Shown here: positions 7,046 through 8,805 of the stretch, piece by piece
Position numbering within the stretch: position 1 is the stretch's first letter
Layout: the number at the start of each line of letters is the position of its first letter
Assembly: GCA_050743265.1 (NCBI GenBank)
Contig: JBOGEN010000046.1
Coordinates: forward strand, 1 to 8,805
DNA length: 8,805 nt
Direction: 5' to 3'
Source: JBOGEN01 sp050743265
GTDB lineage: Bacteria; Actinomycetota; Actinomycetes; JBOGEN01
Notes under the pieces: generated by a model
The model's database searches: none
The model's input: the letters and a program-made list of their open reading frames with translations, nothing else
What the model was told of the DNA's origin: nothing
Program-made: the position numbers and the translations under genes

Positions 7046-8805
7046 TCAGCGGCCGTCGAGCCGCAGCCTCGGGGCCTGCGTGCCGGTGGGCGCGATGCCC
7101 TCCGCCTTGAGCGCGAACGAGCTCACCTCGGTGAACACCGGACCGCCCAGCAGGCCCCCGTAGTGCCCGTTCTTCGGATCCTGGAGGGTCACAGCGGTGA
7201 CGAGGCCGTCGTCGTCCGCCGGCGCGTAGCCGATGAACGACGCTGTGTACCCCCGGTAGCACCCGCAGCGAGGGTCGACGCGTTCGGCGGTGCCGGTCTT
7301 GCCCGCGACGCGGTAACCAGGGATGACGGCCCCGGGTGCGGTGCCCTCGTCCGACACGACCATCTCGAGCATGCGGCTGACCTGCTGGGCGGTGTCCTCG
7401 CTCACCACCCGGGTGCGGTGCCGGGGTGCGACCGCGGTGTAGCTGCCGTCCGGCTCCACGTACCCGTCGACGACGCTCGGCTGCACGCGGACGCCGTCGT
7501 TGGCGATCGTCGCGTACACCGAGGCCATCTGGACGGCGTTCACCGAGTACCCCTGGCCGAACGCCAGCGTGTACGGCGTGGTCGCGGACCACTCCGCGGG
7601 CTCGGGCAGGAAGCCCGTGCTCGCGCCGGGGAGCCCGGAGCCCCCCGGCTCCGCGATGCCGAAGTCGCGGAACGTCGGGTACAGGTGCTTCAGGCCCAGC
7701 CTCTCCGCGGCGAGGATCGTGCCGATGTTGCTGGACTCGGCGATGACGCCGGCGAAGGTCCGCCGCAGCGTGCCGTGCGGCGTGTGGTCGCGGAACGTGC
7801 CGCCACCTCGCTGCAGCACGGGCGGGATCGTGAACTCCGTCATCGGGGTGACCTTGCCCGACTCCAGGGCCGCAGCCGCGGTCATGACCTTGCCGGTGCT
7901 GCCCGGCTCGTACACCTCGGAGACGGCTCGGTTGCCGCGGTTGTCCGCCCTCGAGGCGCCGGGGTCGTTCGGGTCGAAGGTGGGGGCGGTGGCCAGGGCG
8001 AGGATCTTGCCGGTCGAGGCGTCCATGACCACGACGGTGCCGCTCTGCGCGTCCGCCGCGCGGACCTGCCGGGCGAGGGCGCGCTGCGCGGCCCACTGGA
8101 TGTCCCTGTCGAGGGTCAGCCGGACGTCCCGCCCGGGCACCGCGGCCCGCTCGGCGTCCCGCCCGGTGGGGATGACCCGCCCGCTGGCGCTCCGCTCGTA
8201 CGTCCGCCGGCCGTCGTGGCCGACGAGGACGTCGTCGAGCGCGTACTCGATGCCGCCCGCGCCCTTGCCCTCGGCGTTGACGAACCCGACGACGTTCGCG
8301 CCCACGTGGCCCGCCGCGTAGTCCCGCTCCAGCGTGTCGACGACGAACACACCCTCGAGCTCGAGGTCCTCGACCGCGTTGCCCTCCTGCGGGGTCAGGC
8401 CGTCCGCGAGCAGGGCGTACCGCCGGTCAGTGCGGGAGAGCTTCTCGCGCAGCACGTCCGGGTCCTCGCCGAGCAGCGGCGCGAGACGCGTCGCGGTCCT
8501 CCCGACGTCCCCGACGAGCTTGGGGTCGGTGGTCACGGCGCGTGCGGCGACCGTCCGGGCGAGCGGGACGCCCTCGCGGTCGGTGATCGAGCCACGGGTC
8601 GCCTGGAGCGTGATCGTCGTGAGCCGGGTCCGCTCGGCCCGAGCGGCGTACGCCTCGGGGTCGAGCCCTTGCAGCTGCAGCAGACGGCCGGCGAACAGGG
8701 ACAGCAGCACAGCCATGATCAGCATGCCGGCGCGGAGCCGGCGGCGCGGGTCCCCGAGCCGGGCCCGCCGGGGACGCTGCGGCCGCCGCGGAGCGGGAGC
8801 AGCCC
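7046..8805 (-). CDS. ftsI: FtsI / PBP class B transpeptidase, 5' end missing
   Basis: This is the septal peptidoglycan transpeptidase that crosslinks strands made by FtsW. The frame stays open to the right edge, so the start lies outside; about 585 residues are visible. Counting from the Met codon at 8723-8725, which is probably internal, a basic cytoplasmic stretch (PRRARLGDPRRRLRAG) precedes one membrane anchor at 1-17. The PBP dimerisation domain follows, with TRGSITDREGVPLA (43-56) and GGIEYALDD (157-165). The transpeptidase domain begins near 226 and carries all three penicillin-binding motifs: SxxK as STGK (276-279, in YEPGSTGK), SxN as SSN (331-333) and KTGT (476-479). LAFGQGYSVNAVQMA (387-401) is also typical. 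There is no PASTA repeat after the catalytic domain, which fits FtsI rather than PASTA-type PBPs. Next to KTGT is an unusual CGC motif (487-489). The stop is 18 bases upstream of murE. Confidence 0.94.
   Translation of the reverse strand, partial: AAPAPRRPQRPRRARLGDPRRRLRAGMLIMAVLLSLFAGRLLQLQGLDPEAYAARAERTRLTTITLQATRGSITDREGVPLARTVAARAVTTDPKLVGDVGRTATRLAPLLGEDPDVLREKLSRTDRRYALLADGLTPQEGNAVEDLELEGVFVVDTLERDYAAGHVGANVVGFVNAEGKGAGGIEYALDDVLVGHDGRRTYERSASGRVIPTGRDAERAAVPGRDVRLTLDRDIQWAAQRALARQVRAADAQSGTVVVMDASTGKILALATAPTFDPNDPGASRADNRGNRAVSEVYEPGSTGKVMTAAAALESGKVTPMTEFTIPPVLQRGGGTFRDHTPHGTLRRTFAGVIAESSNIGTILAAERLGLKHLYPTFRDFGIAEPGGSGLPGASTGFLPEPAEWSATTPYTLAFGQGYSVNAVQMASVYATIANDGVRVQPSVVDGYVEPDGSYTAVAPRHRTRVVSEDTAQQVSRMLEMVVSDEGTAPGAVIPGYRVAGKTGTAERVDPRCGCYRGYTASFIGYAPADDDGLVTAVTLQDPKNGHYGGLLGGPVFTEVSSFALKAEGIAPTGTQAPRLRLDGR

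Noticed and set aside
5736..8096. Minus-strand open frame of 786 codons spanning ftsI and murE in another frame
   Set aside because: It is a frame-shifted reading of two genes whose true frames carry all expected motifs. The translation is Arg/Gly/Pro/Ala-rich and repetitive.
1..8805. Search for a novel system, mobile element, CRISPR array, tRNA or rRNA
   Set aside because: No repeat arrays, terminal inverted repeats, transposase or integrase motifs or RNA gene signatures were seen. Coding sequence of known cell wall genes fills nearly the whole window.

Overview
The window is a stretch of the division and cell wall (dcw) gene cluster of a very G+C-rich bacterium, almost certainly an actinobacterium. 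This is inferred from the G/C-dominated third codon positions, the frequent GTG starts, the gene order, and actinobacterial-type sequence features such as the MurG N-terminus with GTAGHIEPAL and the MurD motif AGGLAKG. The genus cannot be named from the sequence alone. MurE carries the DNPR signature of meso-diaminopimelate-adding enzymes, so the peptidoglycan is probably of the meso-DAP type.

All seven genes lie on the minus strand and are read from high to low coordinates: ftsI (7046 to the right edge, 5' end missing), murE (5471-7027), murF (4038-5474), mraY (2986-4041), murD (1496-2989), ftsW (264-1499) and murG (1-163, only the first 54 codons). Four consecutive junctions (murE/murF, murF/mraY, mraY/murD, murD/ftsW) are 4-base stop/start overlaps. 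The ftsI-murE gap is 18 bases and the ftsW-murG gap is 100 bases. No other gene, RNA gene, mobile element, CRISPR array or convincing terminator was found, and there is no gene-free stretch longer than about 100 bases.

The genes form one pathway. MurE and MurF add the third residue and the D-Ala-D-Ala dipeptide to the UDP-MurNAc peptide after MurD has added D-Glu. MraY transfers the finished UDP-MurNAc-pentapeptide to undecaprenyl phosphate (lipid I), and MurG adds GlcNAc to give lipid II. FtsW and FtsI then form the septal glycosyltransferase/transpeptidase pair that polymerises and crosslinks lipid II during division. The missing neighbours (5' end of ftsI, rest of murG, and probably ftsL, mraW, murC, ftsQ and ftsZ) would be expected outside the window.

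I looked for an undescribed system and did not find one. This is an ordinary, intact core housekeeping cluster. The findings are small local oddities with modest interest scores.
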